DNA of 64,000 nucleotides from Aequorivita xiaoshiensis (GCF_022008395.1 NZ_JAIRBB010000005.1:111444-175443); one strand, 5' to 3'. Shown: positions 17,215 through 26,435, counted from the stretch's first letter. The notes: generated by a model from the sequence alone, not told the origin. Made by a program: numbers and translations.

Positions 17215-17268
17215 CAAAATTAAGATAGATTTTTTTTAACCTTACTAGACTAAAGCCTTTCAAATATA
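17215..17268 (-). promoter_or_regulatory. Two candidate -7 boxes of acs
   Basis: On the minus strand TAATTTTG (17215-17222) and TATATTTG (17261-17268) both fit TAnnTTTG. Neither has a clear TTG at 19-21 nt upstream, which suggests activator-dependent transcription if either is used. Confidence 0.45.
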
Positions 17269-17338
17269 TTTACATTTTAAGAATATTTAAATTAGAATTC
17301 AATAAAATATGAAAATAACTATTTACAAAAATTAAAAA

Positions 17339-17365
17339 TCCCGCTAGCAAATTATTGTAGCGGGA
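17339..17365 (-). terminator. Terminator of the YeeE/YedE operon
   Basis: TCCCGCTA and TAGCGGGA form an 8-bp stem with an 11-nt loop. On the minus strand it is followed by a T-rich run. It ends the two-gene sulfur transporter operon. Confidence 0.8.
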
Positions 17366-17391
17366 CTTTCAAATTATGAATAAAATCGAAA

Positions 17392-17805
17392 TTAATGAGG
17401 AAGTTTGTTTTTTACTAATCCATAAATAAAAGTTCCTAATAGTGCTCCAAGGATAACTATTAAAATAGGGAGATATCCTGCTCCTGCTAATACATACATC
17501 GGTCCTGGACAAGCACCAGACAAGGCCCAACCTAATCCGAAAATTATACCCCCAATCATATAACGACTAAAACCTTTATCTTTTGGCTGTAATCTCATTT
17601 CCCCTCCATCAATGGGTTTTATGTTTTTTCGTTTAATTAGCTGAACTCCAATTACTCCAATGGCTAATGCGGAACCCATAATTCCATACATATGGAAACT
17701 ACCAAATTGGAACATTTCATAAATTCGAAACCAAGATGCAGCTTCAGATTTAAACATTATAATTCCGAAGAATATACCTACTATTAAATATGTGATGTAT
17801 CTCAT
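17392..17805 (-). CDS. YeeE/YedE-family sulfur transporter, second half (DUF6691-type)
   Basis: A 137-residue membrane protein with about four hydrophobic segments. The motif ALSGACPGPMYVLAGAG, with a conserved Cys, is the hallmark of the YeeE/YedE (TsuA) thiosulfate channel family, where Cys residues contact the passing sulfur ion. It is about half the length of a full TsuA; the other half is encoded 3 nt upstream in the same operon. The two halves probably assemble into one pore for thiosulfate or another sulfur ion. The operon promoter carries a Crp/Fnr-type palindrome, linking it to the sulfur regulon. Confidence 0.85.
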   Translation of the reverse strand: MRYITYLIVGIFFGIIMFKSEAASWFRIYEMFQFGSFHMYGIMGSALAIGVIGVQLIKRKNIKPIDGGEMRLQPKDKGFSRYMIGGIIFGLGWALSGACPGPMYVLAGAGYLPILIVILGALLGTFIYGLVKNKLPH

Positions 17806-17808
17806 TTT

Positions 17809-18366
17809 CTAAAATATTAAAGGGTAAATAAGGTGAATCATAACTAAGCCACCAATAAAAAAGCCTACTACTGCAATCAATGAAGGCAGTTGTAAGTTAC
17901 TTAATCCCGAAATTGCATGACCAGAAGTACAGCCACCTGCATACCTAGCACCAAATCCTACCAATAATCCTCCTATTAGTAAAATTAGAATGTTTTTTGG
18001 CTGTGCAATATTCTCCATACTGAAAATTTCAGTCGGTAAATACGCTTGGTTTGCGGAGGTGATGTTGTAATCATCAGCTAACTGTTGTGCTACATCAGGG
18101 TTTATGGTAACAATATTATCGCTCATAAAATTAGAGGCTATAAACCCCCCAATTATGGCGCCTAAAACAACCATTAAATTCCAACGTTGCGTTCTCCAGT
18201 CGAATTTAAAAAAGTCTGCTGCTTTGCCAGCTCCTAAGGCTGAGCAGGCTGTACGTAAGTTCGAGGACATTCCAAATTGCTTTCCTAAGTACAAAAGCAC
18301 AAACATTACAAGCGCAATTAAAGGTCCGCTTATATACCACGGCCAAGGATCATAAAATAAATTCAT
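17809..18366 (-). CDS. YeeE/YedE-family sulfur transporter, first half
   Basis: A 185-residue membrane protein with about five hydrophobic segments. The motif ARYAGGCTSGHAISGLSNLQ contains the conserved Cys of the YeeE/YedE sulfur transporter family. It is the first gene of a two-gene operon with the DUF6691-type half. The ATG lies about 12 nt after the expected transcription start, giving a very short leader. Family knowledge says thiosulfate import; direction and substrate in this organism are inference. The neighbouring persulfide dioxygenase-like, TauE/SafE and rhodanese functions suggest the complex handles sulfur released during sulfide or persulfide oxidation. Confidence 0.87.
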   Translation of the reverse strand: MNLFYDPWPWYISGPLIALVMFVLLYLGKQFGMSSNLRTACSALGAGKAADFFKFDWRTQRWNLMVVLGAIIGGFIASNFMSDNIVTINPDVAQQLADDYNITSANQAYLPTEIFSMENIAQPKNILILLIGGLLVGFGARYAGGCTSGHAISGLSNLQLPSLIAVVGFFIGGLVMIHLIYPLIF

Positions 18367-18383
18367 AGTTAATAATTTTTGTG

Positions 18384-18428
18384 CAAACTTAAGTATGATT
18401 AACCAAACAGAGTGTAACTTAGATTACA
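18384..18428 (-). promoter_or_regulatory. Crp/Fnr-type operator plus -7 box, YeeE/YedE operon
   Basis: On the minus strand the palindrome TGTAATCTAAGTTACA (18413-18428) is followed by exactly 21 nt and the -7 box TAAGTTTG (18384-18391). The centre of the palindrome falls near -41, the class II activator position. The same layout recurs at three other promoters in this window. Confidence 0.8.
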
Positions 18429-18602
18429 TTCCAATGGGTAATTAAAAAGAATAGAGAAAGTTTTAATCTTAATTTGAGGTTAACCAGCTTAAGAAGAGTA
18501 GTGTATAGCTTTTTAAAATTGAAATATTATGAAATAAAAAATCAAAAATACTAAACTAGATTTATTGGAGTATTGGAGAGTAAATAGAAAGGTATTACTA
18601 GC

Positions 18603-18643
18603 AAAAGGTGGTGTTCTGTATTATAACAAAACACCACCTTTTT
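18603..18643. terminator. Terminator of the 18669 gene
   Basis: AAAAGGTGGTGTT (18603-18615) pairs with AACACCACCTTTT around a loop of about 14 nt, downstream of the minus-strand gene ending at 18669. The rest of the 302-bp gap to 18367 holds the sulfur promoter and nothing else I can recognise. Confidence 0.8.
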
Positions 18644-18668
18644 ATAGATTTAAATATAACTGTCCTTA

Positions 18669-19256
18669 CTATTTTCTAGCAGGCGAAATCATAATATGTG
18701 AACGATGAGTGCCAGCATCCATTAACCAGGGCATTCCTGGAGCTTGTGGTTTAGTTGGTAGGCCAGTGCTTTCACCCGTCATATAAGGTTTGTAAAGTAC
18801 ATAGCGAATTCTGCTATTTTCAAGTTCACCAGTTTCGGTATTAAGGTCTTTATCTTCAGCAGCCAAAACATAAACCATTGAAGGTTCTTTGGGCATTTTT
18901 AGCGTTCCAGCTTCAATCTCTTGTTTTCGAACTTCTTGCTTTTCGGGATTAGATTTTCCTGCAGCCTCTAGTTCTCTTCCTCTTGCCATAAATGGTTCTA
19001 ATTCGGCGCCATAGCAGGCTACGCTTATTCCTTCTTTGTTTGGATCGTCTGCTAAACAAATCAATTTATTGGTGCCTTCACGAAGTGTTACTAGTTTTCC
19101 TTCGGCGTTATACCCAAGAACTGTAGCCGCATCGCGATACATTTCAGGTGCAGCTAGAACGGCAGTCTTTATTTGTATATCGGCTGGCAGAATTTTAGAT
19201 TGGGAAAATGCTGAAAAAGCAGAGGTAAATGCAATAACAACGAGTAATTTTTTCAT
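18669..19256 (-). CDS. Exported protein of unknown function
   Basis: The longest frame begins at a TTG two codons upstream; I use the ATG at 19254-19256, which opens a clean signal peptide (MKKLLVVIAFTSAFSAFSQS). The 195-residue product has no membrane segment after that and no domain I recognise. It contains single Cys residues in LICLADDP and SVACYGAEL and ends in a His-rich stretch DAGTHRSHIMISPARK. It resembles the many uncharacterised periplasmic proteins of flavobacteria. Neighbours do not suggest a role: it is monocistronic with its own terminator and faces the repeat block upstream. Confidence 0.65.
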   Translation of the reverse strand: MKKLLVVIAFTSAFSAFSQSKILPADIQIKTAVLAAPEMYRDAATVLGYNAEGKLVTLREGTNKLICLADDPNKEGISVACYGAELEPFMARGRELEAAGKSNPEKQEVRKQEIEAGTLKMPKEPSMVYVLAAEDKDLNTETGELENSRIRYVLYKPYMTGESTGLPTKPQAPGMPWLMDAGTHRSHIMISPARK

Positions 19257-19365
19257 AATCAAGCTTTTTAAAATTAATGTTTAAGATACGAAAAAAATAA
19301 AACTTGGATTTTTTAAGATTTTGAGTAATAAAATTTTCTATGTAATGCCTATAACGGACATTTTA

Positions 19366-20050
19366 CCTTCAACCCCTTCCGCCAGCTGGATTTTTAATTT
19401 AGCTACTAATCAACCTGTATCCCAGCTGCCACCTTCCCCTTAAAATCAATAGTACAATTATTTAAAGTATTTCGAAGGGGAAGGAACTTGTAAGTGTATT
19501 ACATTGGCAGATGATATTTTTAATTGTTTAGTTCAAATAGATACTAAGATTTAATTTCGAATTAAGTTGGTTCCCGAGCCTTCGGCTTGGCTCATGATAA
19601 ACTTTGCCGAGGGAGAACTTCATCTTCAACTTCAATCCCTTCCTCAGTTGGGTTATGAATTCAGCTGCTAAATAACCGACTTCCCAACCGCTACCTTCCC
19701 CTTTAACCACTCCGTCTTATTATTTAAAGTATTTCGAAGGGGAAGGAAATTGTAAGTGTATCACATTGGCAGATGATATTTTTAATTGTTTAGTTCAAAT
19801 AGATACTAAGTTTTAATATCGAATTAAGTTGGTTCCCGAGCCTTCGGCTTGGCTCATGATAAACTTTGCCGAGGGAGAACTTCATCTTCATCTTGAACTT
19901 CAACTTCAACTTCAACTTCAATTTCAACCCCTTCCGCCAGCTGGATTTTTAATTTAGCTACTAATCAACCTGTATCCCAGCTGCCACCTTCTCCTTCAAC
20001 CACTCCGTATAATTATTTAAAAAATTTCGAAGGGGAAGGAACTTGTAAGT
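19366..20050. repeat. Tandem block of ~265-295-bp repeats with hexamer runs
   Basis: Landmarks recur in order. TTCGAAGGGGAAGGAA occurs at about 19471, 19733 and 20027. CCCGAGCCTTCGGCTTGGCT with its GCCGAGGGAGAACTTCATC follow-on occurs at about 19573 and 19834. CTTCCGCCAGCTGG-type starts occur at about 19375 and 19931. The third copy is truncated. Copies A and B are joined by CTTCAA hexamers, expanded before copy C to about 48 bp (19880-19927). The block fills the gap between the exported protein gene and cusB. Short frames across it are repeat translations, not genes. Between 19257 and 19365 I see nothing. Confidence 0.8.
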
Positions 20051-20119
20051 GTTTTACATCAGGTAAGATTCTTTCTTTTTCGACTTCAATTTCAACTACC
20101 TCATCAATTTTTCGTTTAA

Positions 20120-20174
20120 GACCTACAAGGAGGTTTTCAATTGTTATATAAATCAAAACAACACCTTGCAGGTC
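20120..20174. repeat. Long hairpin 3' of cusB
   Basis: GACCTACAAGG (20120-20130) pairs with CCTTGCAGGTC (20164-20174) with one G-T position around a 33-nt AT-rich centre. It lies about 45 nt downstream of the cusB stop and may end or protect that transcript; similar hairpins are familiar from flavobacterial intergenic DNA. Confidence 0.5.
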
Positions 20175-20217
20175 ATATTCGGGGGAAGGTTTGACGACAT
20201 CTCCATCTTCAGTTTTA

Positions 20218-21384
20218 TCAATGACTATGCCCGCCAGCACCTTCTTCCTGCAATAAACCAAAAGCACCTTTAGTTAAAAATTTGCTGTTCTTCATTAAGG
20301 CTGCAGCATTTTTAATTCTTGTAAATCCATTGTGGGTCTCTCCAGGTTTTACCTCTACAGGATGCAATTCAAACTCTTCAGCATCTTCCTTTTCGACTAG
20401 CAAAACGTACTTTTTCCCTTCCAATTCTACTATAGCATCCTCAGGAAGGGCTAGATGGTTTGTAGTAGCTGTTACAATTTGAGCCTCTACAAACATTCCT
20501 GCGGTGAAGTTTTGTTCATCTTTTTCGTCAATATGTCCGTGAATTATTGCTACTCTAGAATTGGGGTCGATAGAGGTTCCAACTAAATGCACGTCACCTT
20601 TAAAAATTTCTTTTGAAGCTTCTGGAACCGAAAATAGTATTTCTTGATTCTTTTTAAGTTGTAATAAATCTTTTTCAAAAACTTTTAATTCCAAGTGAAT
20701 ATGATCTGCATTTATTATTTCCATTATTTTATCGGCTGGGGAAACATAGGTGCCTGTATTTACAAAAACCTGAGTTACATGTCCATCTATGGGGCTATAT
20801 ATATTTACTTGTGAAACTATTTTTCCCGCTGCTACCGAGGCAGGATTTATATTCAACATTTGAAGGTTTTTCTTTAAACTATTGCTACGTGCTACAGCAG
20901 TTTTGTATTCACTTTCTGCTTTTAAAAAGCTTTTCTGAGAAGTTATATTTTCTTCGAGCATCGTTTTTTGTCGCTCGTATTCTGAACTTAAATATGAAAG
21001 CTGCGCTACAGTTTCCATATAGTTCTGTTGCATGGTAATAAACTCCGGATTTTCGATAGTAACTAAGCGTTGTCCTTTAGAAACTTTACTTCCTATTAAT
21101 AGGGGTGTGTTTTTTATATAACCTCCAGCAAAGGCACTAACCATCGCTCTGCTTTGTGGGGGAACATCTATAACTCCACTTGTTTGAACCGTTTGAGCAA
21201 AAGGTTTTTCGGTGAGTTGTCCAATTTCCATTTTAGCATTTTCGAATTGTACTTTTGAAAGATGGATGTTTTCTTCTGTTTTTTCTGAGGCAATTGATTC
21301 AGTAGAATCAACTTTTTTTTCCGAATTATTACACGATGCCAAAGTGAAGGCTAATAGTAACAAAATTGATTTTATATACTGCAT
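20218..21384 (-). CDS. cusB: RND efflux periplasmic adaptor, CusB-like lipoprotein
   Basis: A 388-residue membrane-fusion protein that bridges the inner-membrane pump and the outer-membrane channel for export of metal ions. The N-terminus is a lipoprotein signal with lipidated Cys18 (TLASC). The barrel-sandwich and lipoyl parts include GGYIKNTPLLIGSKVSKGQR and VNIYSPIDGHVTQVFVNTGTYV, separated by a helical hairpin. The tail ends GGHSH, a possible metal ligand. It lacks the N-terminal heavy-metal-binding domain found in the second adaptor at 44176. Its start is 10 nt after the stop of the CusA-TolC fusion gene, so they form an operon and a complete tripartite pump in only two polypeptides. Confidence 0.88.
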   Translation of the reverse strand: MQYIKSILLLLAFTLASCNNSEKKVDSTESIASEKTEENIHLSKVQFENAKMEIGQLTEKPFAQTVQTSGVIDVPPQSRAMVSAFAGGYIKNTPLLIGSKVSKGQRLVTIENPEFITMQQNYMETVAQLSYLSSEYERQKTMLEENITSQKSFLKAESEYKTAVARSNSLKKNLQMLNINPASVAAGKIVSQVNIYSPIDGHVTQVFVNTGTYVSPADKIMEIINADHIHLELKVFEKDLLQLKKNQEILFSVPEASKEIFKGDVHLVGTSIDPNSRVAIIHGHIDEKDEQNFTAGMFVEAQIVTATTNHLALPEDAIVELEGKKYVLLVEKEDAEEFELHPVEVKPGETHNGFTRIKNAAALMKNSKFLTKGAFGLLQEEGAGGHSH

Positions 21385-21394
21385 AATTAATTTT

Positions 21395-24300
21395 TTAAAG
21401 CGTTAAATAGTTGACAGCAATTACTGCTTGATTGTATTTGTTGAGGTTTTCTAGATGTTGTAATTCAATTTCGTAGGCATTTTCAAGACTTTGTATGTAT
21501 TGAAAAAAGTCTATTTCGCCGTTTTTGAAACTGAGATTTGCTGTTTTTAAGATTTCTTCTGAAAGCGTTTTCCCTTCGGTTTCATAATATTGAAGTGCAT
21601 CTTCATATTTTGAAATTTCATTAAGCAGCTGTACTTTACGTGAATTCAGATGAATTCTATAATCTTCAGCTTGCTGCAAACTTACATCTGCGGCAATCTT
21701 TGATGCCTTGATTTTTGAAGCATTTCCGCCAAATAGCAAGGGAATTTTAAGACCAACTTGGTAGACGTGAGAACTTTGATTTATTCCCGTATAACTCTCC
21801 AAAGCATACGAAAAACTAAGGTCTGGTAATAAATCTTGCTTCTCAAGACTTCTTTTAGCTTTATAAAATGTATTTCTACTTTCATAATAGTCTATACCAG
21901 GATGATGCTCTAAAGCTACAATTGAAGGCTGAAGTTTTTCAAGGGGGCGTGTAACGATAAGCAAACTATCTTTAGACTGAACTACGGTTTTTAGTTGCTC
22001 CATAGCAATTAACACATCTTCCTTAGTTTGGTTAAAACTGGTTTCCAACTGTCGTTGTTTGGCACGAGCGGTTATCTTTTCCAGATAATTTGTTTCTCCT
22101 AATTCAAAACGACGTTCTGCTGCATGGGCAAATTTTTGGTAAAGGCTATCCAACCTTTTATAGACATTTACTCTGTTTATTTCATATTGATATTGATAAT
22201 ACGCTGCAACAACATTACCTTCAATTTTTCTTTTTTGAAGCTCATGTTGATTACTTTGCATTTCAAACTGACGTTGATTTACATTTTTTTGAGCGAAGTA
22301 AACCGTTGGAAAACGAAAATCTTGTTGTAATCCATATTTGTTTAAGGACACATTGTTTAATTCTAAGTTATTTTCGTCAAACTCATAAAAAATAGTGGCT
22401 TTGTCAAAACTGAATGCACTGCCAATTAAGGTGTTAGCTTGTTCTGTCTGCAGTTCAGAAGCTTTAAGTCCTGCATTGTTATTGAAAGCCATTTGTTTTA
22501 ACTCTTGCAAGGTTCTCGGATTCTGCTGCGCTGTTCCTGAAAAGCCTAGAAAGAGCACCAGAAGGGTTATTGGAATTGATTTTCCTAATTTCTTTTTAGG
22601 TTCCCTCACTTTATCGGAATCAAAAATTGAATACAACACAGGCAAAACGATTAGCGTTAATATAAATGCTGTAATCATTCCTCCAATTACTACAGTGGCC
22701 AACGGTCGTTGTACTTCTGCTCCGGCTCCAGTAGAGATTGCCATCGGTAAAAAACCTAAAGCTGTTGAGGATGCCGTTAGTAAAACAGCGCGTAATCTAT
22801 CTTTGGAGCCTTGAACAATGAGCTTATTTTTATCTTTCATTCCTTCCTTTTTAAGTTCTTTAAAATGTTCTATCAAAATAATTCCATTCAATACGGCAAC
22901 ACCGAAAAGGGCTATAAACCCAACTCCAGCCGATATACTGAATGGCATATCCCGAATCCATAAAAGCAATACACCCCCTACGGCAGCCAATGGGATTGCA
23001 GAATAAATCATTAATGCTTCCCGCACCGAATTAAAAGCGAAATACAACATTATAAATATCAATACTAAAGCCACTGGTACCGCTATATACAAGCGTTGTT
23101 TTGCACTTTCTAAGTTTTCAAACTGTCCGCCGTAATCAATAGTGTATCCTACGGGGAGATTCACATTTTTATCAATCAACTTTTGAACATCATCAACTAC
23201 GCTTTGTAAATCGCGATTCCGAACATTTACACCTACTACAATTCGGCGTTTGGTGTCATCTCTAGATATTTGTGCTGCACCTTTAGAATAGGTAATGGCT
23301 GCTAATTCTCTTAAAGGTATTTTTGCGCCAGAAGGTGTGTCTACATAGAGGTTTTCAAGGTTAGAAATGTCATTTCTATGTCCTTCTTCTAATCGCATTA
23401 CTAGATCGAAACGTTTTTCGCCTTCAAAAACACTTCCTGCAGCGCTACCCGCAAACCCCATTGAAATCATTTGATTCAGATCTTCAATATTTAGCCCGTA
23501 ACGTGCAATTTTCGCTCTATCGAATTTTACATTCATCTCTGGCAGACCCACAACTTTTTCTACAACAATATCGTCTGCACCTGGCACATCTTCGATTAAG
23601 CTTTTAATTTCCTGCCCTTTTTTGTCTAAAATATCTAAATCTTCGCCAAAAATTTTAATGGCTATATCGGCTCGGACTCCAGTAATTAGCTCGTTAAATC
23701 GCATTTCAATTGGTTGGGTAAATTCAACTTCCATCCCTGGTAATATAGCTAAGGCTTCACTAAACTTTTCTGCCAATTCATTTTTAGAGGTTGCCGAAAC
23801 CCATTCGCTTTTAGGTTTTAGGGTGATAATAATATCACTTGCTTCCATAGACATAGGGTCTGTTGGAACTTCAGCGGCACCTATTCGACTAACAATTTGG
23901 TCTACTTCAGGGAAATTTTTAATTAATATTTGTTCAATTTGAGTAGTAATATCAATTGTATTGCTAAGAGATGTTCCTGTTTTTAGTACAGGTTGTATTA
24001 CAAAATCCCCTTCATCTAAAGTTGGGATAAATTCGCTTCCCATTGTGGAGAAAATATAAGCAGTTACTCCTAACATAACTATCGCAACTGCGATAACCAA
24101 TTTTTTTGCTCCCAAGGCCCATTCAATCATGGGCTCATAAAGACGGTTAAGAAGGGTCATTATCTTAACCGAGATGTTATTAGATGAAATCTTCTTGGGT
24201 TTAAGAAAGATTGAAGCCGCCACAGGAACGTAAGTAAAACACAATAACATCGTTCCGATCATCGCAAAACTAAAAGTAAGTGCCATTGGTTGAAACATTT

Positions 24301-25726
24301 TTCCTTCAACGCCACTTAAAGATAATATTGGAATAAAAACTATTAAAATAATGAGCTGACCAAAAACCGCTGCATTCATCATTTTTGAAGATCCTTTTTC
24401 AGTGATTTTGTCTTTGGCAACTTGCCTCTCAATAGGTGTAAGGGCATTTAATTTTAGCACATTCTTATTGATTTGGAATGCTACATATTCTACAATAATT
24501 ACTGCACCGTCAACGATAATTCCAAAATCTATTGCACCCATGCTCATTAGATTGGCATCTATATTAAATAAATACATCATGGAAAGCGTGAACAATAAGG
24601 AAAGCGGAATCACCGAAGCTACCACTAGGCCTGAGCGTAAATTTCCTAATAGCAGAACTACTACAAAAATTACAATTAGAATTCCGAGAATGAGGTTTTC
24701 GGCAATGGTATAGGTGGTTTTTCCAATCAATTCACTTCTATCTAAAAAAGGATTGATGTGTACTCCCTCTGGTAATGCTGAGGAAATTTCGGCTACACGT
24801 TTTTGAATAGCTCTAATTACTTTATCAGAATCTCCTCCTTTAATCATCATTACTTGGCCGAGTACTTTTTCGCCTTCACCATTTCCGGTAATTGCCCCAA
24901 AACGCATGGCGCTCCCAAATTGTACTTTCGCTACGTCTTTTATATAAATAGGGAAGTCACCCTGGGCTTTAACAACAATATTTTTAATATCATCTAGAGA
25001 GGTAATTAAGCCTTCGCCTCGGATAAAGTAGGCTTGATTACTTTTTTCAATATATCCACCGCCAGAAATACTGTTATTTTTTTCTAAGGCCGTATAGATT
25101 TCGCCTGCAGTTATACCCATAGCATTTAGCTTATTGGTGTTAATTGCGACCTCATATTGTTTTAAATTTCCGCCCCAAGAATTTACCTCAACCACTCCGG
25201 GAATTCCTGAAAGTTGTCTTTTAATAATCCAATCTTGAATTGTCCTGAGTTCGGTTAAACTATATTTGTCCTTATATTCAGGGTCTACATCTAAAATATA
25301 TTGATAGATTTCGCCCAAACCTGTTGTAATTGGCCCCATCTCCGGAGTGCCAAATCCCTCTGGGATATTTTCGGCTGCAGATTGTATTTTTTCGGCTATA
25401 AGTTGTCGCGGAAGATACATTCCCATGTCTTCTTCAAATACGATTGTCACTACTGAAAGACCAAATTTTGAAGTGGACCGTATTTCGACAACTCCCGGAA
25501 GATTTGCCATTTCCAACTCCACGGGATATGTAATAAATTGCTCCATATCTTGCGTAGAAAGATTTTTGGAGGTAGTAATTACTTGAACTTGATTATTGGT
25601 AATATCGGGAACAGCACCAATTGAAATTCGGGTGAGTGAAAATACTCCGAAAATAATGAGGGCCAAGGTGAACAACCCAACGATCAGTTTATTTTTTATA
25701 CTGAAATGAATAATTTTTGATAACAT
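21395..25726 (-). CDS. cusA: CusA-type RND pump fused to a TolC-type outer-membrane protein
   Basis: A 1443-residue fusion. Residues about 1-1030 are a heavy-metal RND pump with twelve membrane helices and a large periplasmic region; the TM4 region has VDGAVIIVEYVAFQ, and GSEFIPTLDEGDFVIQP is a family hallmark. Residues about 1046-1062 are a short hydrophobic stretch ending SGTAQQ that looks like a signal peptide. Residues about 1065-1443 are an outer-membrane efflux protein rich in long helices (LQELKQMAFNNNAGLKASE onward). The pump should expel monovalent or divalent metal ions, driven by protons. Fusions of this type are known in Bacteroidota. It is followed by cusB and preceded by a small His-rich protein gene. 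Confidence 0.9.
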   Translation of the reverse strand: MLSKIIHFSIKNKLIVGLFTLALIIFGVFSLTRISIGAVPDITNNQVQVITTSKNLSTQDMEQFITYPVELEMANLPGVVEIRSTSKFGLSVVTIVFEEDMGMYLPRQLIAEKIQSAAENIPEGFGTPEMGPITTGLGEIYQYILDVDPEYKDKYSLTELRTIQDWIIKRQLSGIPGVVEVNSWGGNLKQYEVAINTNKLNAMGITAGEIYTALEKNNSISGGGYIEKSNQAYFIRGEGLITSLDDIKNIVVKAQGDFPIYIKDVAKVQFGSAMRFGAITGNGEGEKVLGQVMMIKGGDSDKVIRAIQKRVAEISSALPEGVHINPFLDRSELIGKTTYTIAENLILGILIVIFVVVLLLGNLRSGLVVASVIPLSLLFTLSMMYLFNIDANLMSMGAIDFGIIVDGAVIIVEYVAFQINKNVLKLNALTPIERQVAKDKITEKGSSKMMNAAVFGQLIILIVFIPILSLSGVEGKMFQPMALTFSFAMIGTMLLCFTYVPVAASIFLKPKKISSNNISVKIMTLLNRLYEPMIEWALGAKKLVIAVAIVMLGVTAYIFSTMGSEFIPTLDEGDFVIQPVLKTGTSLSNTIDITTQIEQILIKNFPEVDQIVSRIGAAEVPTDPMSMEASDIIITLKPKSEWVSATSKNELAEKFSEALAILPGMEVEFTQPIEMRFNELITGVRADIAIKIFGEDLDILDKKGQEIKSLIEDVPGADDIVVEKVVGLPEMNVKFDRAKIARYGLNIEDLNQMISMGFAGSAAGSVFEGEKRFDLVMRLEEGHRNDISNLENLYVDTPSGAKIPLRELAAITYSKGAAQISRDDTKRRIVVGVNVRNRDLQSVVDDVQKLIDKNVNLPVGYTIDYGGQFENLESAKQRLYIAVPVALVLIFIMLYFAFNSVREALMIYSAIPLAAVGGVLLLWIRDMPFSISAGVGFIALFGVAVLNGIILIEHFKELKKEGMKDKNKLIVQGSKDRLRAVLLTASSTALGFLPMAISTGAGAEVQRPLATVVIGGMITAFILTLIVLPVLYSIFDSDKVREPKKKLGKSIPITLLVLFLGFSGTAQQNPRTLQELKQMAFNNNAGLKASELQTEQANTLIGSAFSFDKATIFYEFDENNLELNNVSLNKYGLQQDFRFPTVYFAQKNVNQRQFEMQSNQHELQKRKIEGNVVAAYYQYQYEINRVNVYKRLDSLYQKFAHAAERRFELGETNYLEKITARAKQRQLETSFNQTKEDVLIAMEQLKTVVQSKDSLLIVTRPLEKLQPSIVALEHHPGIDYYESRNTFYKAKRSLEKQDLLPDLSFSYALESYTGINQSSHVYQVGLKIPLLFGGNASKIKASKIAADVSLQQAEDYRIHLNSRKVQLLNEISKYEDALQYYETEGKTLSEEILKTANLSFKNGEIDFFQYIQSLENAYEIELQHLENLNKYNQAVIAVNYLTL

Positions 25727-25872
25727 AACTAAATTTATCTATGACTTTCAACCGTTAAAATGTTGAAATATGAAACAATAGAATAGGGTGGTAGCCGTCC
25801 CATACTATGGAACCGCATAAGCTGACCATAAAATAATTCGGAACAAAAATGTTCCTAATCTGGTCTTATTTG

Positions 25873-26271
25873 TTATGCTAATTGTGGGGGTTGGAAAATT
25901 GAGACCTTTTCCAAAGAAGAATATAAATTTTGGTAATGAAATTCATGCGATTGCGGAATGTTAATTTCCACCTTTGGGATTTCAAAATCTAATGACACCA
26001 ATAATACATCGGTTAAAACATGATGGCAAGAGATATGTTGAAAGGGTAACTTTTCATGTTCGTGTTTGTCCTCTTTTTGCTCTTCCTCATGTTCAGCCTG
26101 TAAGGAACCGTAGTGTTTTTGCATAAAAGTGAAAAAATCATCCCCGTGATTTTCAAAATGATATTCGGCATGTTGCACTAATTTTTCAATTAGTAAAATA
26201 TCTTGAATGCCAACTCCTACACTTTGAAAAGCGATAAGAAAAGAAAATGATATGGCGAATATAGTTTTCAC
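25873..26271 (-). CDS. Small exported His-rich protein upstream of the CusA-TolC operon
   Basis: A 132-residue protein with an N-terminal hydrophobic segment (residues about 4-22) that is probably a signal peptide. The middle is rich in His and acidic residues (HAEYHFENHGDDFF, KHEHEKLPFQHISCHHV), suggesting metal binding, and it ends IFQPPQLA. Small proteins with a PP motif near the end commonly precede CusA-type genes in Bacteroidota; this one resembles the HYC_CC_PP idea but lacks the HYC and CC motifs. It lies 146 bp upstream of the pump gene, and a hairpin GGAAC-ATTTTT-GTTCC sits in between. A weak copy of the sulfur-regulon palindrome lies upstream. Likely a metal chaperone or sensor; not proven. 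Confidence 0.7.
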   Translation of the reverse strand: MKTIFAISFSFLIAFQSVGVGIQDILLIEKLVQHAEYHFENHGDDFFTFMQKHYGSLQAEHEEEQKEDKHEHEKLPFQHISCHHVLTDVLLVSLDFEIPKVEINIPQSHEFHYQNLYSSLEKVSIFQPPQLA

Positions 26272-26376
26272 TTAGGCATCAAAATTAAACATTTTTTCTG
26301 AATTGAATATTTCGGAAAGCAGTTAAATTAAATGATTATTGATTCAGATATATACTTTTACACGTAAATGTTGCTT

Positions 26377-26421
26377 CGAAGATTGAAATTTAAATGGAAT
26401 TGTACAGTGACTTATGTTACA
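26377..26421 (-). promoter_or_regulatory. Weaker Crp/Fnr-type operator upstream of the metal efflux genes
   Basis: TGTAACATAAGTCACT (26406-26421, minus strand) has one mismatched inner base in its right arm compared with the four strong sites. At 21 nt spacing the -7 position reads AATCTTCG, two mismatches from TAnnTTTG. It is 135 nt upstream of the His-rich gene. It may be a degenerate or low-affinity promoter. Confidence 0.45.
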
Positions 26422-26435
26422 TAAGAAAAAATGTT

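Noticed and set aside
19528..19710. Minus-strand frame of 60 codons in the repeat block
   Set aside because: Repeat translation without a plausible start region or domain.
20013..20267. Minus-strand frame of 84 codons overlapping the end of cusB
   Set aside because: It reads through the repeat block and hairpin; composition and the PSPSKFFK end are repeat text. The overlap with cusB is out of frame.
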